NCBI GenBank assembly: GCA_014529385.2
Contig: CM043968.1
Location: 3,947,501 to 4,011,500, forward strand
Direction: 5' to 3'
From: Adiantum capillus-veneris
Lineage: Eukaryota > Streptophyta > Polypodiopsida > Polypodiales > Pteridaceae
DNA length: 64,000 nt
The translations under genes were made by a program, and so were the position numbers. Every line of letters begins with the position of its first letter. Position 1 is the stretch's first letter. This document shows positions 21,475 to 32,700 of the stretch, in pieces. The notes below the pieces were generated by a model. The model made no database searches. It was not told the DNA's origin and saw nothing but the letters and a program-made list of their open reading frames with translations.

Positions 21475-22212
21475 GCAAGTAACTCAGATAACCCTCCCCA
21501 AGATTTTGATTTCAGAGCCCCATGTGATTTGTTGCACTCCATCCAACGGATGGGTTCAACAAAAGATATCAGGCAAAGTGGCAAGGGATTTTCAGATTGT
21601 GAGAATAAAGCACCTAGTGGGGTTTCCTGGACGAGTGATTCTTTAGCTTCTTGTGATAGCGAGGAAGATCGAAGTGTGTTTGTCAATTTGCACAACAGAG
21701 ATGCGACTGTGGATGCAAATTGCTGCCGATCTAAGGTATTGGACGTGTGTGTGAAGAAAAAGTATGAACTAAGCTGTTGCCCTAACAGATGTAGTCTTCG
21801 GAATACCGGTGAAACAGCTTGCAGGCGTTCGACAAATGACTCTGAGAGCAGTGGTTTTGGGCGTGACTGGCCATCTTCTAGGGAAAGCTCAGACAGAGAA
21901 GTTGACCACAATTTTAAGGCAAGGCATATGCATGTCAACAGCAAGTCACATAAACGCAGTAAGGGGAGTGACTCAGAAAGAGATTGTTCTGCTCATAGTG
22001 AAAGCCAGCCCGAACTTCCTGCATGGCCAGGCATCAGATCAAAAGAGCTGCAAAACAATGGTAGAGAAGCTGGTATTCCAATCTTGAAGGGGCAGATATG
22101 TGCTGGGGCAGTTTTAGGTCTATTCTGTGCTATCGGAGTGCTTATGCTTGCACTCATGGTGATCCAACATGCCAATCAGTCCTTTAGCATGCATGCCTTG
22201 GTTCCTACATAA
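21475..22212 (+). CDS. Probable last exon of a gene for a Ser-rich protein with a C-terminal membrane anchor
   Basis: I do not recognise the family. The frame is open from a good acceptor (TGTCTTGTGTAG ending at 21474) to TAA at 22210-22212, about 245 codons. The protein is rich in Ser, Asp, Arg and Cys (VSWTSDSLASCDSEED; SRESSDREVD), with a basic stretch KSHKRSKGSDSERD. It ends in a hydrophobic segment (GQICAGAVLGLFCAIGVLML) about 20 residues before the stop, as in a tail-anchored or type II membrane protein. Composition is unlike the surrounding transposons and codon use looks cellular. No earlier exon is visible between 20576 and 21474. The start given is the presumed splice acceptor, not a translation start; upstream exons may lie beyond the transposon cluster or outside the window. 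Confidence 0.5.
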   Translation, partial: ASNSDNPPQDFDFRAPCDLLHSIQRMGSTKDIRQSGKGFSDCENKAPSGVSWTSDSLASCDSEEDRSVFVNLHNRDATVDANCCRSKVLDVCVKKKYELSCCPNRCSLRNTGETACRRSTNDSESSGFGRDWPSSRESSDREVDHNFKARHMHVNSKSHKRSKGSDSERDCSAHSESQPELPAWPGIRSKELQNNGREAGIPILKGQICAGAVLGLFCAIGVLMLALMVIQHANQSFSMHALVPT

Positions 22213-24627
22213 GTGGGAGATGGTAGCAACTACACTTGGAAATTTCTGTATTATATCCATGTGGTCGAATTTAGGGGCTAGTTTCAGGTTTCTCATGTAT
22301 AATTTTTCCAAAGATGAAGCATCGTTATGCTGAAATTTTCTGGTTTTCTTTTTTTTTTTCCCGCCATGAAGCAATTAATCGACCAAAGGAAAGAAAGTTG
22401 AACTTTTTGTATAATTGCAGTTCTAATTGGAGGAATGCTTTCAAGTGTGTTCTATTGACTGATAGAACTGTTGGTGGATGGATTGGTTCTTTATATCCAA
22501 TGATCTATGTCAATTTTGTGCAAGCAAGCTTGGCTTTAGATGTAACAAACCATGTCGATTCTATGTAAGCAAGCTCGTAGTCATATATATGGATGTTCTT
22601 ATTTTGTTGGTAAATCGATCCCTGCACCCCAGCATCCTTGCCTTGAAATGGAGCGTTTAGTTGCCTCACCAATGCGTCACTACTTTGAGATTGCAAGGCA
22701 GTTGAAGTGAGGTGGGTAGGTATTCTGTTATGTCGAGAGTGTTCTATGGGCAAGTAAACAGGACACCATAGGGTGGTTTCCATGATGTGATGATGCTCAA
22801 GATTTTTATTTCTTATGCCTGATTGCTTGCCAATATGTATTGTAAGTGACCCTGATTGTCATTAAGTCAGGGCTCCTTTGTACTTGCTCTTTGTCCTTAG
22901 TGTGTGTTCAGATGTTCGCTCCTACAATTTTTTTTCCCTTAAAACTTGGAAGTAATTCTTTAAGTTGGTAGACTTTGAGGCCTCGAGGGGTATGCAAGTT
23001 TCATACACAATTATCCACAAACAAATTAAACTGGTGTTTTGGTTGATCATTTGGTGGTGGTAGAACTATGTGGTAAGTTGATTGAAACAATGTGGCGTGT
23101 TGTGTTGGGAGCATATCTTAGTACCTAGTTCAACACCCACTTTTGGGCTCTATGATGTTAGTGGGGATGTTGTAGTATTTAGTCAATACTATGCATGATG
23201 AAGTTGCTAGTTATATTGCCTTATGGGTGACTATCAAGAGTCTATAGTAGCACTTTCCTTAATAGGTGATTTTGGGCTCTTCTTGGATTCATTTAGACGT
23301 GTGGACATGCATTGACAACATCCTTATTGATGTAGAAATTAGTGTTCATACCAATTCCTATCACACCACGCACAAGCTGATTGCCAAGGTTTTCAGTGCA
23401 TCAGCCTTGGGACATAGAATGTTGTAAACAATCATCGCAACTCTTACTATAATGCTTTTCCTCTATTTAGTTCAAGTGTAAATCGCAGCTTGTTTCAATG
23501 TGAGTTTAGCTAGCTAGTCTTGTACAACAGTAGGCACCTAATCAATTTATGCATGCAATGAGCTCCACCTAGCTAGTCATGTGCTTGATGCTATGAACTT
23601 CAGTGCCTGTTCTTTACAGTCCCTGGCTGAAAATCAGACAATCTGAGCCAGTTTCCTTCTAGTTAGTTTCAATGATGCCAAAGCTGCCAGTATTGTGAGC
23701 CAAGTGCTGCGAGGTGAACAATTTCCAAGCTGGTTTCCATGATACGATATAAAGTCAAAGATGAAAATCCTTGCCAAAGATAAAAATTATTGCATTGTGG
23801 AAATGAAAGATTCAGTCACTTGTCAGATGATCCATCGTAAGGATCCCTATCCCATCACACCTTTTGACCCATTTCTGAAAATCATTTTCCCCCCATGGTT
23901 TGACCCATTGTTGGTATGTTGGTCACCATGTCAACCTAGTTATGTGTTTATGTTTCCTATATTGATCCAATTTTTTGAGATAAAATCCTTGCTCTTGTGA
24001 ATTGGAGTAGATGGATGTGGCTGGGATGGCTCCATATGAGCAAAATAGCCACTTGTTAACACATTTAAATAATAGGTTTCCAGAGACTTGGAAGCAAATG
24101 TGGTTAATAGAGTATCATGAAGCCGAAGCTTTACAATTACGTGGTCACTCTGGCTCAGAGAGCTTTTCTGAGCGTATCATGATGTTAGGCATTGGTATGT
24201 AGCGATTGACTCTCTGCACAAGAAATGTGTGTTCAAAAAATTTATGACACACATGGACCTAAAGTTATTGCTTTTACACAATATTGTGTTTTTACAGTCA
24301 CTTTAAGACATTTATACGTTCGAGAGCCAGATCTTAACACTTTCTACTGAATTAGAGCATTTCTTTTTCTATATCAAATATATATCTGCTCCTCCACACT
24401 TCCACAAACAAAAATTTCAAAGCCATGCTGCTACTAGAGGATCCGCATTTCTGCTCAAAGCTTCAATAGAAGGCAGCACCCTACCTTGCTCACCTGCTGC
24501 TTAAATGAATAAGGAATGCACCATCACATCTGTCACCAGTGTATATAGCAGCCACAATGTTCTTGCTCTTGCAAGCTTTGGTCCTTAAGTGCAGAAGGCT
24601 TGATGATAATAGGATGCCCATGCCTCA
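22213..24627. other. Intergenic stretch between convergent genes
   Basis: It presumably holds both 3' UTRs. Short open frames at 23761-24000 and 24011-24202 show no family features. A stretch around 23040-23220 resembles 21165-21420 (shared phrase ATGTTAGTGGGGATG then TAGTATTTAGTCAATAC), a diverged duplication. No transposon ends were seen. Confidence 0.5.
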
Positions 24628-25220
24628 TCACACATTGATGGCAGCGAGTTCCTCATAGGCAATGCAAATGTCTGGCCTTTCATTAGGTTGCTGAGAAATA
24701 CATTTCAAAGCAAGCGCCAGCACCTCCTCCACGCCTGGAGGTGGCCCCTGAGTTCCTCCCACACTTGCAAGAGCTGGGTCAAAACAATCCAAAGCCCTTA
24801 CCTCCCTTGCCAGCATTCTCACCCAATCAGTAAGATCCACTGCTCCAGATTGCCCTGAGATGATATCACCAGCGCCTTGCCCCGTCAACAGCTCCAGCAT
24901 CAATACACCAAAAGCATATATATCCCCCTTGAATGATGGCTTGGGCTTTTGCATTGTCGCTAGCTCAGGAGCCCTGTAGCCAAGGGCACCCGCATTAAGT
25001 ATTTGATTTGCCGTACCTTCACTGGTCATTAATTGGTGCAAGCCATAGTCAGCAAGACGTGCACAGAAAGACCCTCCATCAATCATTACATTGGTGGCTT
25101 TCAAGTTCCCATGGGACAAATGCCGCTCATCATGAAGATAAGCCAAACCTCGGGCAATATCAACCGCAATAACAAGCCTCTGCCGCCAAGAAAGGGGGGC
25201 GTTTCCTTGTGCTGTTCTAT
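24628..25220 (-). CDS. Exon 3: kinase C-lobe with HGN and DYG
   Basis: Encodes residues 854 (part) to 1050 and stop TGA at 24628-24630. Visible motifs: LSWRQRLVIAVDIARGLAYLH, HGNLKATN (catalytic loop, with HGN where active kinases have HRD), LADYGLH (DFG position), GYRAPELA (APE), FKGDIYAFGVLMLELLTG and AVDLTDWVR. The missing catalytic Asp supports a pseudokinase. The protein ends IAYEELAAINV, in register with the short C-terminus of the family. Confidence 0.9.
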
Positions 25221-28200
25221 CTGCAAGCAGCAAACATGACACTTTCCATCATTGAGCTTGCAAAAGGCCTGAGTTAGTTCTGTGTGCCATTCCAACCTTG
25301 CAGACATCAAAGCATCTAAACAATATGAGGTGGATGATTTATGGTGTGTGTGAGATGTTAAGGGAAGAAGGAAGAAGATGTATACCGTTTAGGTGGCCTG
25401 CAAGACTCCTATTGCTCACAAAATCAGATAAAATGAGCTTTTCATGCTCTCTTGGCCCCCAATAGTATCCTCGCAGCGGAATAAGGTTTGGATGCCTGAG
25501 TTTAGCAAACTTCTTAGCTTCTCGAGCAAATTCTTTCTTACTCTTTGCCAAACCTTCCCTTAGCCATTTTACTGTAAGAACATGGCCATTATCCAGGGTA
25601 GCCTTGTAAGAAGTTCCATGGCTGCTTCGACCCAACACCTCTGCAGGTGCCCGAGATAGCTCTTCTGCTGTAAAGCGCAATGACTTGTCAAGGAAATGAA
25701 GATCACCCGCAAGCTTGTCGGGAGATTGCACCTTCAGTGCAGCAGGCGAAGCAAGGAGCTCTTCGGACGTCCGTGGTTCATTTCGTGTAGGAGAGGACTT
25801 CTGCTGCCTACTGGCAGATGCAAATTCTTCTACTACTCTTGATTTGGATGGGTTTTCCACGTCAAGTACTGTGCCCCACGTAACTCCTCTGTGTTTGGGT
25901 TCTTTTTCTAAGAGCAAGTTATCCGAGAAACTCAGACCTGAAGGAGGGTTAGTCAATGGATGCTCAGTAAAAGCAAAGCAGGCTGCACAAGGATTCCAAA
26001 GTTTGTGGCCTCCTGCATTATCTTTGGTTTTACCTGTTGTGTCAAACTCTTTCTGAGTCGTATTGCTGTAGCTTTTTGGCCTGGTCACACGTTTATAGTA
26101 CATAAGCAGCCCGACCACTGCAAGCAGGGCAAGGCCTGCCAGACAGCCACCAATTATTCCAGCTTTCAAGGCTGCGCTAAAGCTTGTATGCTGAGGAGAC
26201 AATCCTGTAGTGGGAGAGGCTTGGCCTGTAGAGAGGGGCCATACTGCAAAAAGGCCATCATTTCCAGGGAAAAACGATGTATTGGTGAACTTTTGTAAGT
26301 TTTGAGGGATTTGACCAGATAGATTGTTGTTTGCAAGTTGCAACAAAAGCAAAGTGTTTGGTAGAGCAGCCGGAATAGGTCCCATCAGAAGATTGCTTGA
26401 CAGGTCAAGAACCTGTAGCATGGAAAGGTTACAGATTCCAATTGGTATGAGTCCAGACAGTACATTATGGCCCAGATCCAACCTCCTGAGTCTTTGAAAT
26501 TTTTTAATCTTTTCAGAAATGGTGCCACTGAGCCTATTGTGTGAAAGATCCAACACTACAATTTGAGATGCATATGCTGAGGATGGTGCATCTTCAGGCA
26601 ATGAACGGCTTCCCATAAGCAAGTTGTTGGACAAGACAAGAGTAGACAAGGTAGAAGAGTTGAAAAATGAAGCTGGAATAGCTCCAGTCAATTTATTGAA
26701 ACTGAGATCAATGGCACTTAGCTTTGGGAGGAGTCCATATATGAAGGGGATGGATCCAGAAAGTCCATTGTGTGAGATGTTAAGAATTCTGAGTCGCATG
26801 AATCTCAAGACATCATCTCTGAGCATGCCTGTCAGTCTATTGAAGCTTATGTCCAGAACTTCAAGTACATCAGACCAGTACTGCCAAACAGAAAGATCTC
26901 CAATTATGTTATTGTGGTTCAGATCCACAATAGAGCATGACCCCAGTTTCTCAGGAAGTGTTCCTGACAAGGAATTAAATGAAATATTGACAATTTTAAG
27001 TGATGTTGAAAGTATTCGAGGAACCTCCCCTGCAACATCATAAAGCAGAAACAACTCAGTAACCAACTCTTCCGCATTACTGATATGTTAAAAAAGTAAC
27101 AATTTAGACTTTGTACCCACTCCTATCTTTTTCAGGCTACATCAAAACAACAACTCTATACCATTCAAAACATCTTGTACTATTTCCTAGACAATTAATC
27201 AATAGTATCTCAAGCTAAGGACAATGTTAACAAGACTTCACCGTTGTTGTGGACCCTGGTATGATTTTTGATTGGTACAACTCACATCCCAAGTACGAAA
27301 ATCTTACAAAATATCAAAGTTGTTTCCGTACATATGTACGGATCCGATCAATACAAGTTAAAATTTTTTATTTTTTTGTTTTCTGGGAGATGAGACCATT
27401 GAGTGATTTCATGAGGGCTTCCAAGCCATTCCGTACACTTTGAACGTTGATATGCATGTTCAGTGTTCAGTGCCATCTAAAGTCTCTTGCAATAGTTACA
27501 CAGTATGACAGTATGTAGATGTCTTGTAAAACATGCCTTTAAATGTCTCTAAAAGCTGATGCATGTAACCTTGTTTTTAATTGGAAATATCCTAGAAAGT
27601 TTAGTAAATTGAGGTTTTTTTTATAAGAGTACGTATTTTTACGTACATAAAAATATTTTATCTATGGAACAACGTACAGTGCGTAAAGATCCGCCACATA
27701 TAGTACGTTTGGAACCACCTTGCAATATATTGACAATATTTCCGGGAGATTTTGTCCTTCAAAATTGTAAGAGCTACCATTCTTGGGGCTCTTGAACTGA
27801 ATGCAAAAAGGAAGCCTGATAACTCCGTTGTTCACAGGAAAAGCGTATCAAAATCGAGGCACATTTTCAAGAATACTATTTTATAACAAATAAGAACGTT
27901 TGATGAGATTGATCATAGACAAAATTAGCAAAGACAACTTCAAAGTCACCGTCAATGTTCAAAAAAAAGCTCATGAAAAAGACAAAATAGAAGTTACTTG
28001 AATAGCATCGTGAAGGTTTGAAGCATTTAACAACCATTATTCCATCAAAGCCACATCAAGCTGAAACCTGAATCTTGCCAAGGTCCTTGAGAAACCTGTC
28101 CTACAATTCTGTATTTGGGAAGCAAGCAATGCATCCGAGAAATACGGCAAGTAAAGTGCAAGCAAGTGAGATGTATTTATATCAAGCATGTGGTCCTTGC

Positions 28201-29703
28201 CTCAAAGAATACAAAGCTTTCTTTAAGTTGCACAATTTGTTTTGTTAGGTGCAGTGGAAGTGTTTAAGGATTTGGCTCAGATCTAGTACTCCGCACAAAC
28301 ACAAGGGACGCCTTACTTCACTTGAAAGAACTGAACTGAATAGTATGAAAGAGAGATACGCAAAGAGAGAAAAGAGAGACGACACCGAATGTCGGGTCCA
28401 AAACCCTCAAGGGCCCCCTTGCTTTGTTGCCAGAGCAAGTATTTTCTTTATTCTTGCAAAATGCTGATACAATGACTAAATGCTGAGATGCTAATGCTAA
28501 TGGGTATTGATGCTACTGACGCCGGGTACTACTGAGATATTGAAGGGTACTGCGGGTACTGAAGGTAATAATGGGTACTGAGGTACTGCTGGGTATTGGG
28601 GTACTGATAGGTACTGAGGGAAACTAAGGTACTAATGGGTTCCATGTCGCGATGACGACGACGACGACGACGAGGTACTGATCAATTCTATGTCGACAAC
28701 GAGGTACTGATGGGTTCTATGTCGACGACGATGACGATGACGAGGTACTAATGGGGTCTATGCCAACGATGATGATGTCGACGACGAGGTTTTGTGGATC
28801 TATGTCGACGACGATGACGAGGAGGAGAAGGTTCTTGATGGGTCTGTGCCGACGACGACAACGGCGACGAGGTTCTTGATGGGTTCTATGGATCCTTATG
28901 CCGAGCTAACGCACAAGGGTTACTAGGTGCTGGGGGACTTTGTCGACGGCGACGACGCTATAGTTGAATGCCGGTACTGCCAGCGATGTCGATGGCTGCA
29001 AACAATGACGAGGCTAGGCTGAAATTTGCTGGCGCTTCAAGATGAAAATGCTGGCTGTCTTGGGCTGAAAGCGCTAGTCATCAAGGGCTGAAAACGCTAA
29101 TGGATCTGTTGCGAGGAATGGGGTGGATCTGCAAGGCTAAGGGCTGAAAACACTGATGCAATGGGTGGCAAAAACGTTGGACAGCCACTGTACAGTGCTT
29201 GAGAGGCTCTACTGCTCTGCTCCTCTACTCTTCTCTCCCAATGCTAGGGTTTCTTTTATAAGAATTATATGATGAGCGCGCAGCAGTGTGTGCAAGTGAT
29301 AGAGCACAAGGAGATGTGCAGGAGCTGTGCTTGGAGAGATGGCGATGGCCTACAGAGAAGGGGGCGCTAGGGAACGAAGTTGCAGAGAGAGAGAGAGAGC
29401 GCTACACGATATTGAGGGGAATAAGTGAGTGAGCAAATGGGCTCACATTCCCTTTATTAAAGTATAGGACCATTTTTAAGTTAGTGGCCAAGATCAATGT
29501 GAACTTGGCCAAAGGTTAGTAACCTTTAAAAATGTACATAAAAGGGGTCATTTGGGCCTTTAACCCAACAACCTCCCACTTAATGAGTGCAGTTGATGTG
29601 CGTTCAGCAGTGGGTGCAAGTGATAGAGCACGAGGAGAAGTGCAGGGCTTGAGGCTTGGAGAGGAGGCACAGGTCTACAGAGGAGGAGCGCTAGGGAACG
29701 AAG

Positions 29704-29751
<48 letters not shown>

Positions 29752-32700
29752 ACACGATATTGAGGGGAATAAGTGAGGGAGCAAATGGGCTCACATTCCC
29801 TTTATTAAAGTATAGGACCATTTTTAAGTTAGTGGCCAAGTTCAATGTAAACTTGGCCAAAGGTTAGTAACCTTTAAAAATGTACATAAAAGGGGTCATT
29901 TGGACCTTTAACCCAACAACCTCCCACTTAAAGGCATAAATGACGCCTTTAAGCTACATGACTCCCACCATCTGTATGCATAGCTGATGTTGTGCTTTGG
30001 GTAAGCACTTAGTGAGAGCATATGCTGGATTTTGTGATGTATGGACCTTAACCAATGTAATAAGGCCATCCTCAAGCACTTCTTGAATGAAGTGATACCG
30101 CACATCATATGCTTTGTGCGTGCATGAAACATGGCATTCTTTGCAAGACATATGGCACTCTGGCTATCACAACCAAGCATAGGTACCTTGTCAGGCAAAC
30201 CAAACTCGCTACATAGACGTGCTAACCAAATGGCTTCTTTGGAAGCCTCAATGGCTGAAATATATTCAGCCTCTGTAGTAGACAATGCAACGATCTTTTG
30301 CAATCTAGAACACCATGAAACAGCACCTCCTGCAAGAGTAAACACATAGCCACTTGTGGATTTCCGTGTATCCACATCACCAGCCATGTCAGAGTCACAA
30401 AATCCCTTCAACTCCAATGGTCCTTTACCATAGCAGAGGCATTTGTTTTTAGTCCCTTTCAAGTACCTCATAATGGACTTCACTGCATCCCAATGCAACC
30501 TGCCTGGATTAGCCATAAACCGGCTCACAACTCCCACTGCATGGGCTATGTCAGGCCTAGTAGCAACCATAGCATACATAAGTGAACCACAAGCTGAAGC
30601 GTAAGGCACACTTTGCATGTCATTGGCTTCTTCCTTTGACTTGGGACAATCATCCTTGGAGATTTTGACATATGGCTGTAATGGCACACCAAGAGGCTTT
30701 GCTTCAGCCATGTTAAATCTGTCCAGCACCTTTTCAATGAACTTTTCTTGCGACAAATACAATATGCGCTGGTCCCTTTGCCTTCTAACTCTCACTCCAA
30801 GTATATGTTCAGCTGCCCCAAGGCCTTTCATTGAAAATGCAGATTTCATCTACCCTTTAAGAGCATCAACAGTGCTTCTTTTCTTTGCAGCTATCAACAT
30901 ACCATTCACATAGAGCACAAGAATGATAGGACTGCCATCCTCATCACGTTTGGTATACAAACAATGGTCTACATTGCTTCTTTTGTAACCATGTTTGAGC
31001 ATGAAGCGGTCAAACTTCTTGTACCATTGTCTACATGATTGTTTCAGCCCATACAAGCTTCTATTGAGCATACATACCAAATGTTCCTTGCCAGGAATAA
31101 CAAAACCCTCGGGTTGCTTCATGTAAAGCTCTTCCTCCACATCACCATGTAAGAAAGCGGTATGTACATCCATTTGGTCCATTTCCAAATCAAGGGCAGC
31201 CACTATGGCAAACAATACAAGCAAAGTGGTCATCTTCACAACAGGAGAGAGCACTTCTTGAAAGTCTATGCCCTTGGTTTGAACATATCCCTTTGCAACC
31301 AACCTTGCCTTATACTTGGGTTTTGCATCAACTATCTTGATTTTATACACCCATTTGTTAGGAATAGCCTTCCTCCTTTGGGCAATTCCACCAAATCCCA
31401 AGTATGATTAGCATGCAAAGCTTTAATCTCTTCTTGCATAGCAAGCTCCCGCTTGTCGTTGTGCTCACATGTCTTTGCCTCTTTATACGTAAGAGGCTCT
31501 TCCTCATCTGTCAACATAATGTAATGCAAGGAGGGACCATATCTACTCACAATCCGTCTTGGACGAGTAGACCGCCTCACCTAATGATCCACATTATCCG
31601 GTAATGGGTCTGCATCAGGTGGCATGATAAAATCATCAACAATGGGCTGCTGTACATCATTTTCAGCATTGTTTCGTGGCTGCATATGCCCTTCAGGAGC
31701 CTCAATTTGTTGCCCAACATCTTCTAGCTCAAACACCACTGGATCATCTACATTTTCAGCCATATGTGGTGCATCCTGAGGGTCAATAATAGGCCTAATA
31801 GGTGGCTGGTCATGCTGAAATTTGACCCTTTTATGGTCATGCTTTGAGGCACAATTGTTTTGAAGCAACCTTGCCTCATTAAAAACAACATCCCGGCTGC
31901 GCATAACCCTTTTGAGCTGAGGTAACCAAATCCTGTAACCCATTTCGCCTTCTTCACCATATCCCATGAAAAGGCCTTTAATGGACTTGGCATCTAGTTT
32001 GCTTCTCAACTCAGGTCTAATATGCACAAAAGCTTCGCAACCAAAAATGCGTAAGTGATCATATGAAGCAGGCTTGCCATACCAAACCTCTTTAGAAATG
32101 TCACCTTTCTAAGACATGTGAGCGGATCGATTGCATATATGCACAGCAGTTTTCAAAGCTTCTTTCCAAAATCCATGAGAGAGATTAGCTATGGATAGCA
32201 TGCATCTCACCCTCTCACAAAGTGTCCTATTGAATCTTTCAGCCACACCATTAGAAGAGGGGCTGTATGGCACAGTAAGGTCCCTCTTAATGCCCAAATT
32301 TCCAGAAAATTTGTTAAATTCAGCACTTGTGAACTCCCCCCCATTGTCCGTACGCAAGCATTTTAGCTTTCTACCTGTTTGGGTAGTCACAAATGCATGA
32401 AATTTTTTAAACGCAGCAAAGGCTTCATCCTCAGATTTAAGCAAATAAACCCAAATTTTCCTAGAATGATCATCAACAAAGGAGACAAAATAGCATGCAC
32501 CTCCCATAGACTTAGTAAGCATGCTACATACATCAAAATGTACGAGATCAAGTACACAAGATTTACAAGAGACGCCGGAGTAATAAGAACACTTTACTTG
32601 CTTGCCATATTGACATTCATTACAAAAGTCAAGCTTTGTGCCCTTAGCATCAAAAGCTTGTTCAAAGTACAAAGCTTAGAAAGGTCCTTTTGGCTCATAT

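Noticed and set aside
25715-26298. Plus-strand frames opposite the receptor kinase exon (also 26624-27043)
   Set aside because: Antisense shadows of exon 2.
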